The notes: generated by a model not told the origin, from the sequence alone. A stretch of 64,000 bases of DNA from Juglans regia (GCF_001411555.2 NC_049915.1:15638640-15702639); one strand, 5' to 3'. Shown: positions 11,963 to 24,081, counted from the first letter of the stretch. Made by a program: numbers and translations.

Positions 11963-12800
11963 GTACTTAGTATAATTACAATGGTTGAATTATATAGGTA
12001 CTATATATAAGTTATGATAACTATACTCCTATAGTTTATATAATATTATAACACTAACTATAGTTACTAGTTATATAACTGCAGTGTAAGTATTATATAT
12101 AGTTACTATATAGCTATAGCTATTATAAGTTATGATAACTATACAAGTTAATATAATTAATATAAATATAGATATAGTGGATATTAGCTATATAGCTACT
12201 ACAATGTAAGTATTACATAGTTACTATGTAGTTATAGCTATTATAAGTTATGATAACTATACATCTTAATATAATTAATATATATAGTAGCTATTAGTTA
12301 TATAGCTACTACAGTGTAAGTATTATAAGTTATAATAACTATACAAGAGAAAATAATTAATATATATAGTAGTTATTAGTTATATAGTTACTACAGTGTA
12401 AGTATTATAAGTTTTGATAACTATACAAGTTATCATAACTACTATAGTTAAAATAGTTATTATAGCTACTTCAGTACAAGTATTATAAGTTATGATAACT
12501 ATACAAGTTATCGTAATTATAGTAACTAGTTACTAGTTACTATTATAAGTTACTATAACTATAGTTATTATATTTTATATCACAAGATAGTAAGTTATAT
12601 AATATATAGTGCAAAATTAGAAGACCAAAATTATATATATATATATATTAATAAGTACTATATATTAATAGTTAGTATATAGTATAAGTATTATATTAAC
12701 TATTAGACTTTTAGTATATTATATATTATCAATTATAATATAAAATAGTTGGTAAAATATATAGTTATTATATAGTATATAGTATATAATATTAAAATAT
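11963..12800. repeat. AT-rich degenerate tandem repeats
   Basis: No gene. Repeated modules with cores such as AAGTTATGATAACTATAC and GCTACTACAGTGTAAG recur at roughly 110-130-bp spacing between about 12,050 and 12,500. Many modules contain the short palindrome TTATGATAA or TTATCATAA. The rest is TA-rich. Confidence 0.7.
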
Positions 12801-13919
12801 TTTGTGATTGGTTCGAACCCAATAACGTCCCGTTCGAACGGTGTTATCTCGTGGAATGTGTTTGGAGGGAAACTTCGTGCCAAATACTCTGAATGTTAGT
12901 TTATTCTAACGTCAAAATTCGTCATTCAAACGCTCTGGTCCAATAGTGTTACGAAAAATACCCTTTGAGCTGGTCTACATTTGAAAAATATACCAAGGAA
13001 TATTCTGATTTGTTGGTTTGAACAACAAAATGACACGTTCGAACGTGAAATAAATTGCGGCAGATTTGCCGCCTATTCGAAATTTTCGTGTTCGAATGGG
13101 TAAATTTTCAGTTCGAACGGGACTTCACAGATTCATATACCTGAACTTCCAGTTCATTTTCACAGTTAATGAATGTTTAATAGGAGGCAGAGCACGACTT
13201 TCTGATTTTGTGTGTGTGAGAGTGTTATGGAGAGAGAGATACTCACAGACTTAGTGAGAGAAGGGATTCTTGAGAGAGAGAGGAGAGGGTCGAACAAAAG
13301 GTATGTTTTTTTTTCCTATGTTTTTTTGTATTTCGAGTTTCATTAATGTTAGTTTATTGCACATGATTTAGGTTTTCTCATAATGTGTTTTCTGCTTATG
13401 TAGGTATTGTGGATTGATACTTTTGTTTGGATTGCTTAAATTCAAGGTAATATTTATAATTTTTAGATTTTTGATAATTTATAGTTTTTAATTAATTATG
13501 TTAAGATGCATGCTGTATATTTTTGTTTGTGCAATCCCATTTAAAATGGACATTCTGGCAATATACATCTTATAAGATTGTGATTGTGAAAATTATGTTT
13601 TGTGGCAAATGTTTTCTCTGTTTCGTGTCTGGAATCTAGGTTTGTCTCGTTCGAACGCTATAACGTTAGTTCGAACGGGATCTTGTGGGAGTAGAATATT
13701 GTTCGAACAGAATCCTAATATAACAAAAATTATAAAATTATAACATATAAAAATATAGATTGATATAATATAATTAAAAAATATTATGCACTAAAATTAA
13801 ATTAGAAACTTAAAATATATATTAACATAGCAATTGTTAATAGTTAAATTAATGTATAAAACTTATAAAAAATGTAATTAAAAAATAATATAATAAAATT
13901 ACAAAATATTGATAATGAG
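12801..13919 (+). repeat. CACTA-like leader with TTCGAAC repeats
   Basis: GTTCGAACGG-type motifs lie at about 12,812, 12,833, 13,039, 13,113, 13,650, 13,670 and 13,700. Possible intron borders (GTATGT at about 13,301; TATGTAG at about 13,400) suggest the untranslated start of the transposase gene that follows. The 5' two thirds of TNP2 is missing, so an internal deletion is likely. The frame at 13066-13254 has no family features. Confidence 0.5.
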
Positions 13920-15143
13920 TGGCATACATTTTGTTCAATGTATTTTCGTGGGGCTGATACTAGATTTACAAGACCGGACCGAAATTATGAAGGTGGGCGA
14001 GAGATGGGAGTCTCATCAACATTTACTGTATTTTCCCAGACCGTGCGTCCCATAGGCGCACAAGGGGGCTACGACCTATGTTCGCAAGAGTTTGAAAGAG
14101 CTCGATGGTATGTCTTGAATAACGGCGCAAAGATGGATCAGTACTTAAGGTTAGTGATGATTCTCTAAATCACTATTATCTTTAAGTTTATGTATAATAA
14201 TATAGTATAACTTCATACAAATTAAACATGAACATGAACATGCACAGCGAACATATACAACTACTTCGCTCGAATGGTGTAACTGACGTAGAAAAGACGC
14301 ACGAAGAGAAATTTGCCTCGTGGTTTGAACATACGGTATTACTGTTAAGCCCCATTTTATAATACGAATTTCATATCATTAAACTTTACTTTTTTTGTAT
14401 ATAATAATATTTATTGATATATGTTGCATTGAAATATGGTGAAAATTCATTAGAAATCTCACTAGAACTGTATGCTCTAGCATGTGGTCCATCCAGACGG
14501 GCCATCTAGTACTCAGGATGTTTGGTGTGTGGATATAGATTTCACACAACTAATAGAGAAAGATATAGGAAAACTCAAAATTGTGGGGTCGTAGTCGAAG
14601 GAAGCCATGGGGATGATAACATTGACTTCTATGGAATTGTGAAAAATATCATAGCGTTAAAAGTATGTAGGGGGATATATGGTATGGTTGTTTAAATGTA
14701 ATTGGTGGGATGTCTCAAATCCTAGGTTGGGAGTGCATAAAGATGATTATTTTGTGAGTGTCAATACATCTCGCACATGGTATGAGGATGATCCTTTCGT
14801 TCTCGCTTGCCAAGCGAATCAAGTTTTTTATTTAGATGATCCGGAGTATGGAAACCCATGCTGGATAGTGGAGAAGTTTGCACCAAGAAATGTATATGAT
14901 TACATTCCAGAGGCAGACGAACCACATGAAGAAGTTGATAGCCCAACAAATGAAGAAGCATATCAAGAAAGTGAAGTAGGCATCAATTTATTTGTTGATT
15001 TAAGCCAATATGATATGGTTCCATTGCGTAGAGAAGATGTTCAATCCGAAGTAATTGAGGGTGAAATATCGGAAGAATATGAATCAACTGAAGTGTCTAG
15101 TGAGGATGAGGGCGACTGGTCCAGCAAAATGGATAGTGAATGA
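13920..15143 (+). pseudogene. CACTA transposase TNP2, C-terminal remnant
   Basis: Exon 13920-14149 reads HTFCSMYFRGADTRFTRPDR and then VLNNGAKMDQYL, matching the end of the TNP2 DUF4218 region. A short exon follows (about 14248-14335, HEEKFASWFEH). The DUF4216 part follows from about 14,440 (LYALACGPSRRAI, then a stop, CGYRFHT) and 14679-15143 (SRTWYEDDPFVLACQANQVF), ending in an acidic tail. The parallel copy at 34.5-36.0 kb has the same order. The catalytic transposase_21 core is absent and there is at least one in-frame TAG, so it is inactive. Confidence 0.8.
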
Positions 15144-15233
15144 ATTTCAAACATGAATTTCTATAAGTAATATTAACAAATAAATATCTTTAACGTTTGT
15201 TTGAATAATAATTTGTTACAATTTCAAATAGAT

Positions 15234-16795
15234 ATGCCTCCCAAACGCAAAGCAACACGAGTGCCATCCTCATCCATTATTGACTCACCGTGTGGTTCAC
15301 CTGTCATCAATAGTGAGTCAACATTACCAGGCTCGGAACAAGGTATTTTATCAAATTAGATATCACATTTTATGCTCAATTTAAGTAATATATCTATAAA
15401 ATAAATTAATTTAATTAAAAAGTTCTGTTTTAATTGATGTATATATAGCTGTTGTAAACAAGCGTCGAGGTAGAGGCACAGCGAGGGGTGTCTGCATAGA
15501 GAAAGTAAAGAAAGTTGGTAAAATCAAGATTGATATTCCTGATGATCACACTGGTGGCTTCGGAGATTCGGCAGCATGGCTTGCTTCTTATGTTGGTACA
15601 CTTACTCGCACGTATGCACCGATTGCTACATCCTCTTGGTCTAAAGTTCCTCAAGATGTGAAAGACCACATAAAAAACCGTTGTTTGGTAGTAACCTACA
15701 TCTCAAGCAACTAAGTATATAACATGTTACTTTCAAGTTATTTTGTATTTATAGTAATTATTTATAATTTTTGAAATGATGAGTTTGAGCTTAATTTTGG
15801 CCGAAGAGAGGATCGATTAACGGTTGAGGAACTGATGTCAAATGCATTTCGGAGCTACAAAGGTCGATGCCATGCACATTATAAGAAGTTCAGTACTACA
15901 ATAGAGCCGTGCCAAAATCCTTTCCAAAATATTCCACCAAATGAATGGGAGAAAGTTTGTGATATACTTGAAGACCCAGCTTATCAGGTAATATTGCTGC
16001 TATCTTTTTTTAATACTATATCACAGATGTATTAAACATATAGACAAATATTTTTTTCTTTTAGCAACGGAGTACTGTGAACAAAGCAAATATATCAAAT
16101 TTAAAGATAAACCATCATGCAGGTTCTCGATCTTTTCATCGTTTGTCTAACAAAATGGTAAGTTATTTTAGTGCCCGTTAAATATTAACATATAATACAC
16201 ATTTTTTTTATTTAAGGTCTAATATAGATTTTCCTTTTGCAGAAATAAGAAAGTCTCGTTGACTATGATTTGACCCAATTGTATGCTAAAACACATAAAA
16301 ATCGTGATGGTGTTTGGGATAGTCCCGAAGCAGAGGCAAATTATGTAAAGTTTTTTTTAATTTCATTGTCACATAATATTTTTGTTACTTATAATAATTT
16401 TAATGTTTTTGTTTTTGTAGGAAAAGATGATAAAACTTAAGGAAACTGCTGTGAATCCATCTGATGCATCATCTGTCAACGATACTCAGATTATTTCTCA
16501 AGTTCTTGGATCACGTTCTGGATATTTGAGGGGTTTAGGACGTTGCGTAAAACCATCCTCATCATCATCATCCTCCTATTCTCGAGCCAAATCGAATGAT
16601 GACAAGACTAAGGAATTGGAGGAAGCAGAACTTGAGATAGAACGATTGAGGTCTGAGAAAAAAGAGTTACTGGCCCGATTAGATCAAGCAGCGGATTTGG
16701 AGGCGAGATTAGAAGAGATGATGCAGTTGAATAATCAAAAAATGTTTGAACAATTCCAGTTAATGATGTCCCAAAACTCTATGCCACCACCATAG
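15234..16795 (+). pseudogene. CACTA transposase_24 (Ptta/En/Spm) gene, one stop
   Basis: A six-exon gene starts 90 bp after the TNP2 remnant: 15234-15342, 15449-15687, 15784-15987, 16065-16157, 16243-16344, 16421-16795, all with GT..AG introns. It begins MPPKRKATR. The middle carries RLTVEELMSNAFRSYKGRC and the PPNEWEKVCDIL segment typical of plant transposase_24. The last exon has the SGYLRGLGR motif and a coiled coil rich in Glu/Lys/Leu. The second codon of exon 5 is TAA, which breaks the frame (an alternative acceptor could avoid it). The product would be the DNA-binding accessory protein of a CACTA element. Confidence 0.8.
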
Positions 16796-17075
16796 TCTTC
16801 AAATTTATCTTTTCTTTAATTGCATTTATATTATGAAGTTTGCACTACTTTGAACAATTGATGTTTGAATTACAATGTGTAATATTAGTATGGTATTTTT
16901 AATTAAATTGTGATATGTATGATTAATACAGTTCGAACGGTAAATTATCATTAACACATTCGAACCAAAACAGACCCATTTGAACAAAAACTAAGCTATT
17001 CGAACAAAAACTAACCCATTCGGGCCTATCTATTGTAGGTGGCTTGGCTCAAGTCACACATTTCTAGTTGGGATA
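16796..17075. repeat. TTCGAAC repeats and retroelement junction
   Basis: No gene. TTCGAAC-type motifs lie at about 16,932, 16,959 and 17,000, as expected for the right subterminal part of the CACTA-like unit. No clear CACTA terminus was found. From about 17,035 the sequence is the internal edge of a minus-strand retroelement. Confidence 0.4.
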
Positions 17076-17735
17076 GGCTCTGATACCATTGTAACGCCCC
17101 AATGAAAGGCCCAATGGGCCACATGGCCTATACTCCGAAAGGACTAGTCAGAGACAGAGGTGAAATTTTTCCTTTATTCTTCTCGGAGCCCCGAGTGTGC
17201 ACACAGAAAAGACCACAATAAAACCACTTTGTTTCCAAAGTGGGTGCACTCAGAGACAAAGAAGTTGGTACCAACCCAAACAGAGCAGAGCAGAGCAGAG
17301 CAGAGACAGAGTCAGATACAAATACCAGTACACCATGCCAAAGGTTTTCAGATGTTATATCAAAATAATACAGAGTACCAAAACAGAATCACACAGTTTA
17401 CACACACTGACAACAAAAGCCAGAACATCTTTCTAAATAAATGCACAATTTTTCATGTTCCCAATATCGCTCCCTTTTTCAGATTTCAGAAAACACATGA
17501 TAGAATTTAGCTCATGTCTACACAATGCGTGTCAGAACATATTTTTCCTTTTTCATAAAGATTTGATGAATAATGCATATAAGCGACCGAGGTTGGTCTT
17601 TGTTTTTCCCAAGTTTCCATTAGATCACAAAAATATGCAAGTTTTCATAAAGTCAACCTCAGTCTTATTAACTTGTATAAAACCTAGCATAGGAACCCCG
17701 CTTACCTGGACAACTTAGCTTATCAGAATTTACCT
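17076..17735 (-). mobile_element. Truncated LTR with primer-binding site
   Basis: On the minus strand the LTR end GGGGCGTTACA (plus 17090) is followed by TGGTATCAGAGCC (17076-17088), a perfect initiator tRNA-Met primer-binding site. The stretch 17090-17735 matches, inverted, the last part of the solo LTR at 18629-21322: shared blocks include GGCTCCGAG with TGTGCACACTCGGGG, and GGAACCCCGCTTAC. The start of the LTR and all coding sequence are gone. Confidence 0.75.
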
Positions 17736-17885
17736 GGACAACTTTGGTTCTGCTCATTTTATCACAATATAGTTTTACAATGCTCATCATCTAGTTATAC
17801 AATCCTCTTCTCACACTTCTTTTAATTTCATGAAGTTTTGTTTAAACTAAAAAACCGAGACATGAAGTTAGGATTTCACCTTTAG

Positions 17886-17944
<59 letters not shown>

Positions 17945-18628
17945 GCATTTGTGGAGTTCTATAGTGTTGATATTTGCAAATTCAATCACTAATAACATAT
18001 GTTCAATTAATCTACCTGGGAAGACTCGAGTGCCCTCTTCTTTTCTACTTACATTCATTCATGCATGCTAGACAGTACTCAAGACTAACTACATCAAAGC
18101 ACATGCTAATATAAAACTTCTGCAAGCAAAATGACAATCAGCAACAAGATGTCACAAGTAAATCCTATACACAATAGTATTGTATTGAGTGAGTTCTCAA
18201 GCATTGAAGTTCAAAAAAGGACCCAAAGCCACCCCCCATTGACTCAAACAAGTATATGTCTCTGACTCTGACCCACTGTTCCAGACCCAGACAAAACCAT
18301 TTCAATCTTCTCGAGGTAAGTTTTTAGGCCTACTACAGTGTATATATAACTGCACCCAATCTGCCAACAAATGCTTCACAAGGAAAGATGACTAGGACTA
18401 ATATGGAAATAGGTGCTCTCAAAGAAAAGATAGTGGAGGAAATTTATGGGCTTTATAAGTCTGAGTTAGTTTTAGGCACATTGCATAAGAAATACGGCAA
18501 GTGTTTTGGGTCAGAGTTACAGAGTGGGAACAGTCCTCATCTCAGAGTGCTTTCAAGTGCTAAAAAACAAACTCGAACCTCACTTTAACCAACAAGTCAT
18601 TAAAAAATAACTTTCTATATGGAGGAAT
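17736..18628. other. Intergenic, with an (AT)n(GT)n microsatellite
   Basis: A dinucleotide tract (AT then GT) lies at about 17,886-17,942. A 66-codon frame at 18388-18588 has no recognisable domain. A 25-bp block at 18470-18494 recurs exactly at 23359-23383. No gene is supported. Confidence 0.5.
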
Positions 18629-21322
18629 TGTAACACCCGAACCCAACCAAGCTCAACTTTATTTATTTATTTATTTATTTTGTTTTAGTTTATTATATTT
18701 TCTCCACACGTTAATTTTTTTTTCTTTCCGCACGTTTTATCCCTTCCGTCTATATTTCTTTTTCACCCCTATGTTCTTCCGTCCAATGCATGCACACACA
18801 CGGCTTACCCTTCCATCCGCACACACGTCTCTTTTATCTCTAGGTTTTCACTTCATATATATATAGACACTCATAGGTTTTTCCCATGCTATTAGAAACT
18901 ACCCAGACTCTAGCCGCCGCACCACCTTGGAATCGCAAGCCCAACCTCCTTTCCCTCGGTTTCATGCACTCCCATACCGAGAGTCACCCCACGTAAGCCA
19001 GCCCTCCGTCGTCCCTACTACCGCCACCAGTGCACCCCCTCGTAAGCCTCTGATCAACTAACCCATCTCCACTGTGCACTGACCAGAATTCACGCTGCCC
19101 TCCCAAACGAAATCGACGCAACCGTGCATGCATTGCATCTCCACGGATCACAACTCCACCTCGCCGTGCATCACCTCCTCTTGACCATCACTGGAGTCCA
19201 GCTCCTCCGCCGTACACGACTGCACCACCACCAGAGTGCCGAGAACAACCATCTACAGAGTGAATCAAAACTCCTCTGTTTTGGGTCTGAAAAATAGAGC
19301 ACTTGGTTGCTCCTCCAAGCACGGCAGTTTCGCACTACCAACCCTTTCGGGCATCTCTTCCATGGCGCAAAGGGAACCTGTAATCCAGCATCTCAACCAC
19401 GCCTAGCCGTGCCACCGACGATAGCCACCCCAGGCCGTCGCCGCGCGTAACTCTCTCGGTAAGGAGCCCTCTCTCTCTCTGTCTCCCTTCGCGGTGAGTA
19501 CCTCGTGCCTTTGTTCTCGCCGTTAGTTGCACCGAGACTGCATGAATGCATTTCCAGTCTACGTAAACTTTTATTTTGCATAGTATATGAAAAGGGAATT
19601 ACAGTTTTACCCTTATTATTGAATGTGTTCAAGTTGATATTTTTGGTCTGTTTTTACGTGGTTTATACGGGTGGTATGAGAAAATTTTATAGACAATAAA
19701 TAGGATTTTCAAATTGTACTTTGGTAGCAAATTATTTTAGTAATTGTGAAATTTTATTTTAAACATTTAAATTACGAATTCTTTTAATTGTACTTACCTT
19801 AAATCGCTTAAGTATTTTAACATGTGATTAAGTAAAGATTTATTTTTAAGAGTAAACATAATGGAGTAATGTTGTTTTTACACTTTAGATATGATTCAGT
19901 TTATTTTAAAAAATAGTTATGGTTTATTACAAAAATATTTTGGGATAATTATATCATCCAGTATTAAACTTTATAGTTAATTTTTCAATAATAAATAGGT
20001 CTGACTTTTAAATATTTTAGTCATAGTTATTAAATTAGCATTGACGATTTTAGAAAGTGACGATTTGTAATTTTAGGTTTTGAGGAATTAAATAGGTTAT
20101 TTTAAAAACTTAGGATTAAATATCGAAATACGTGATTAATTGAAAATTTATGAGAATTATGTTATTATGTTATAGGTGACAATTAATAATTGGTCGGCAT
20201 TTTGAGGAAATTCCTGAGAAGCTAAAAAGTCCACGTAAGCGGGGTTCCTATACTAGACTTTGCATTAAAATAAAATGTGCTGAGGTTATTTTTGGAAAAT
20301 ATACATATTTGATTTTGAAAAGAAATTTGAACTACCTCGGGTATTTGTTTTGCATTACTCATGAGATTCTGTTTAAAAATAAATTATTTTCTGTCATGAC
20401 TGGTGTAGACATGAGCTTATTTTTGACATTCTGTTTCTGAACTTTGAAAAATAGAGCAAATATGAAATTTTGTGCATAAATTATGTTGTGTTATGATTTT
20501 GTTCTGTTCTAAAGATTTTTCTATACTCTGATATGATCTGATGTGATTTTTGAAAACCTCTGGCATAACATTCTGTTTCTGTTTCTGTTCCGTTCTGACC
20601 TCACTACGGGTGTAAAACTGTGGCCTCTGTTCGGGTTGGTACCAACTTTTCTATTTCTCATGCATCCACTTTGGAAACAAAGTGGTTTTCTGCGTGGTCT
20701 TTCTTATGTGCACACTCGGGGCTCCGAGAATGAATAAGGGGAAAATTCACATTCTGTTTCTGCTTGGTTAGCAACCGGGATTTGCACAACCCTACCACGG
20801 GGGTTAAACATAGTATTTGTTCTGATATGATAAGATAAGATGTGATGTTTCAGTTTATGCTATGCCAAAGGGATTTTTGATTATGAATATTTTCGAACTT
20901 TCGCTCTGATATTTTTTATAACATGTTCTGACGCTGCATTTTGAAAACATTATTCTGATTCTGCATTCTGAAAGAAAATATTTTTGTTCTGTATTCTGAA
21001 CTCTGTAAATGCTAATGTTTACACACTAGTATATGTCCTCTGCTTACTAAGTTGTTGATAACTCACCCCTTATCTCCATATATTTTTCAGATGATTTTGA
21101 ATAGTCCAGCTAAGGATCAGGATTATGGAGTATCAGTGAGATGATTATTTAAGCATAGTGGTTTACTCATAGAAGATTTCTGAGAAGTGGCAGATTTTTT
21201 ATTGAGAGATTCTGTAGTATTCTGATGATTTTATATTTTAGAGTCTATAAATACATTAATGAATTGTGAGTTTTAGGTTATAGGGAGTAACTCTTCGATC
21301 CCTGCGGGACCGGAGCGTTACA
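18629..21322 (+). mobile_element. Solo LTR of a Ty3/gypsy-type element
   Basis: It starts TGTAACACCCGAACCC and ends GGAGCGTTACA, with a perfect 5-bp target duplication GGAAT at 18624-18628 and 21323-21327. No internal region remains, so it arose by LTR-LTR recombination. The 2.7-kb LTR has a pyrimidine-rich GC block near 18.9-19.5 kb. It is the same family as the inverted fragment at 17.1-17.7 kb. Confidence 0.9.
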
Positions 21323-21768
21323 GGAATACCAGATGCCCTTCAGGATCTGTACCTTTCTTTCTTAGTCTAATTTAAAAAAAAGAAACATAATATTGCTTCT
21401 TAGAAATTTACTATTCTAGGATTTGGTCTTGTACCATAAGTTGCCATGAGGAAATATGTGCTGTCTTCTGCAACTCATAATTGTTTCTTGCTTTTTGTAT
21501 AGGAACATTATGAAATCCATCATCTTTACAGTTTGTGAGGTAGATTAACATTATATTCAAATGGTTAACATTATGAAATCCATGAGTTATGCTTTGCATT
21601 TTTTATTGTTCACTTATAACAATTGGAGCTGGAATTGCATTTCTTTGATAATTGTTATTAAAAACCAAGGCAATTGAAGCTGGAATCTTGTGAATGTGTT
21701 GGAATCTTGAATTTGGACTTGTATTGGGTAACTTTTCTGACTCCTTGAAAATTTAATCTTTTTCAAGG
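21323..21768. other. Intergenic, nothing recognised
   Basis: AT-rich sequence upstream of the Harbinger-like ORF. It may be its leader. A repeated phrase, CATTATGAAATCCAT, occurs at about 21,506 and 21,570. Confidence 0.4.
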
Positions 21769-22799
21769 ATGGACACACATTTTGAGGATGACTCCTTCTT
21801 CACCACTCTCTTACAAAGTGGAGGAGGAGGTTGTAATAGCACCCCAACGCAACATTCTAATGTTGTGATCCAAGCAACCCCCACTGACGATGAAAAGAGG
21901 CATCATTCAAAAAAAGTTCAAAGAGGTGCATCTTTCACTGTAGAGGAGGATAATCTCCTCGTCTCAGCTTGGCTCAACATTAGCATCGATGCGATAAGGG
22001 GTACTGATCAAAAGTCAACTCAAATGTGGGAAAGAATTACCACATTTTATCATGAATATAAAAAACCAAACATTACTGACCGTTCTGAGGGCTCATTGAT
22101 AAATCGATGTCCACGATTCAAAAATTGACAAATAAGTTCTGTGCATATATAGCACAAGTAGAGTCATTGCACCCGAGTGGTGCAATGGAGCAAGACAAGG
22201 TATGTACCATTTTGTTTTAATCATGAATTTATGTTGGACTTATTTATGAACTAACAAATATTCCTTAACCTTTGTAGATTGCGAAGGCAAAGATGTTGTA
22301 CAAAAAGATGGTAGGGTCTAATTTCACAATGGAGCACTGTTGGTGTATTTTGAGACACCAACCAAAATGGCAGCAACGCATATCCACCTTTGGTAAGAAG
22401 AGAAAGCCACAAGAAAAATATATTGGTGAAGTTGATATTGATTTAGTTGAGGAGGACCTGGAGGTTCTTACTGAGAGACTTCTAGGCAAAAAAGTCAAGA
22501 AAGAAAGGGAGAGGAAGTGGAAGTCGATGGAAGGAAAAGAGGTAGAGATCAAAATTGCGTTAGCTAAAATTACCGAGGATAGAGCGACGACCATGGAAGA
22601 GCGGAGAAATGCTATGTTGAAGGCAAACCAAAAAAGCAAGAAAGTATTTGAACTAAAGAAGAAGAAGTTTGAACTAGAGGAGAAGAAATTTGAACTAGAG
22701 AAGAAGAATTTTGAACTAAAGATGATGATGCTAGATGTACGTGGCATGAATGTCATGCAACAAGAATATTTCCGTAATATTCAACTAGCAATATTTTAG
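21769..22799 (+). pseudogene. Harbinger ORF1 / NAM-associated-type gene, frameshifted
   Basis: Exon 1 (21769-22199) encodes a Myb/trihelix-like domain: ASFTVEEDNLLVSAWLNISI, the QKSTQMWERITTFYHEYK pattern, and SLINR then STIQKLTNKFCAYIAQVES. One base is missing at about 22,109 (a Trp codon expected between SLINR and STIQ), which moves the frame. Exon 2 (22278-22799, acceptor TTTGTAG) carries a basic region and a long charged coiled coil with repeated KKKFELEEKKFELE-like units. The layout matches plant PIF/Harbinger ORF1 proteins, often mislabelled glutathione S-transferase T3-like. No transposase partner is present. Probably a dead copy. Confidence 0.7.
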
Positions 22800-23737
22800 A
22801 GTTCGAAGTCTCATTCCGGAGGTACATCTACATCTCCTTTGACACCTTATGGAGCTGTCTAACTTCTAGTGTTGGTAGTACTAAATGTTTTGAGAATTGA
22901 GTGGCTGCCCAGCCACATGTGGGCTAGATAAATATGTGGCTGGGTAGCAACTAAATGCTTGGATTGTTACCAAATCTGTATATATATTATTTTGTTGAGA
23001 ATATCTTTTATTAAACTAGATTGTGTGTCTTCATTATTTTGTTGGGCTGTGGACTGTGGATTGTGTTGGACTGTGGAATGTGTTTGTATTTATTTGTGGA
23101 TTGTCTTGCTTAATACAAATATTCATTTTATATATGTTGGACTGTGGACTGTGTTGAGGACACTAATGTTGAACTGTGGACTCAGTTTTGGCTTGTTGCT
23201 TGTAAATAAATTTCTGTTATAGTGTCATTCTTAGTATTTTTAGTAGGTTTGAATTTTAGTAGGTTTGCATTTGTATTTTTTATTCCTTTTCATGAATGAG
23301 GATAGAGTTTTGTCTCAATTCCTTTTGTCTTTTGATTTCCTTTTGATTACACTTGCAATTTTAGGCACATTGCATAAGAAATAGGTTGTGGAAACAATAA
23401 TTTTAAGTAAAATATAAATTATTAATTAATATATGAAGTGTATTTGCAAAATATATAAAAAAAATTGTATAATAATATTAAAATATATAATATTATATTA
23501 TTATTTTCACTTTAAGATAACTAGTCTAATGTGGACTCAACTAGTCAAAAGTTAATATTATAGCCAAAAGTTAATATTCTAGTCAAATTTTAGACTTGGC
23601 AATAGCTAGGCCATTGCCAATGCTCTTATACGACTGACATTTGCTCGCATCCTTTGTTTTGAGTAATATATTTTTGTAAGGTGTGATGATACATGATATG
23701 TTGACTGAAAAAATAAAATAATTAATTGCGCCTCATG
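22800..23737. other. Transposon tail with hairpin and possible TIR end
   Basis: A hairpin with 15-bp arms, GCTGCCCAGCCACAT against ATGTGGCTGGGTAGC (one mismatch), lies at 22904-22948. GGACTGTGGACTGTG-type repeats lie at 23,045-23,180. A Harbinger-like terminus, CCATTGCCAATGCTC then TTA, lies at about 23,611-23,628, but no left mate was found. No gene. Confidence 0.4.
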
Positions 23738-23979
23738 TGTTAAGATGTAAAATAAATAATAAAAATCTACATCTTCCTGTCAGCTTAAACGTTTGGGAGA
23801 AGTGGTGATTTCACATGGTATCATAGCAGAGAGCCTGAGTTCAAATCTTGACTGTACACTCACCCATTGAGGGAGAGTTTTGGCCCACACGTAAGAAGGA
23901 GTGTTAAGATATAAAATAAATAATAAAAATCTACCTCTTCCTATTAGTTTAAGCTTTTGAGATAAGTGGTGATTTCCCA
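23738..23979 (+). mobile_element. TRIM (terminal-repeat retrotransposon in miniature)
   Basis: Two 78-bp direct LTRs (23738-23815 starting TGTTAAGATG and ending CA; 23902-23979 starting TGTTAAGATA and ending CA). TGGTATCATAGCAGAG directly after the first is a tRNA-Met-type primer-binding site. A polypurine tract, AAGAAGGAG, lies directly before the second. The flanks TCATG (23733-23737) and TCGTG (23980-23984) form a 4/5 target duplication. The whole is 242 bp, non-coding and complete in structure. Confidence 0.88.
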
Positions 23980-24081
23980 TCGTGGCACATGTGATCATTG
24001 GCATACCTACTACCGAAAAATAGAAATAATTTTTATTTTATAAATTTATTTTCATAAAATTTTTCTTTAAATGTAAAATAT

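Noticed and set aside
18388..18588. 66-codon frame MTRTNMEIGALK...
   Set aside because: Looks partly gene-like, but too short, with no splice context or domain I recognise.
22265..22756. 163-codon minus-strand frame rich in Ser and Phe
   Set aside because: Antisense of the lysine-rich coiled coil of the Harbinger-type gene.
21769..22799. Possible glutathione S-transferase, since database names for such proteins say T3-like
   Set aside because: No thioredoxin fold or glutathione motif. The Myb-like and coiled-coil layout fits a transposon ORF1 protein.
23816..23860. tRNA-like sequence with GTTCAAAT-type box
   Set aside because: It is the primer-binding site and inner part of the TRIM; no cloverleaf could be drawn.
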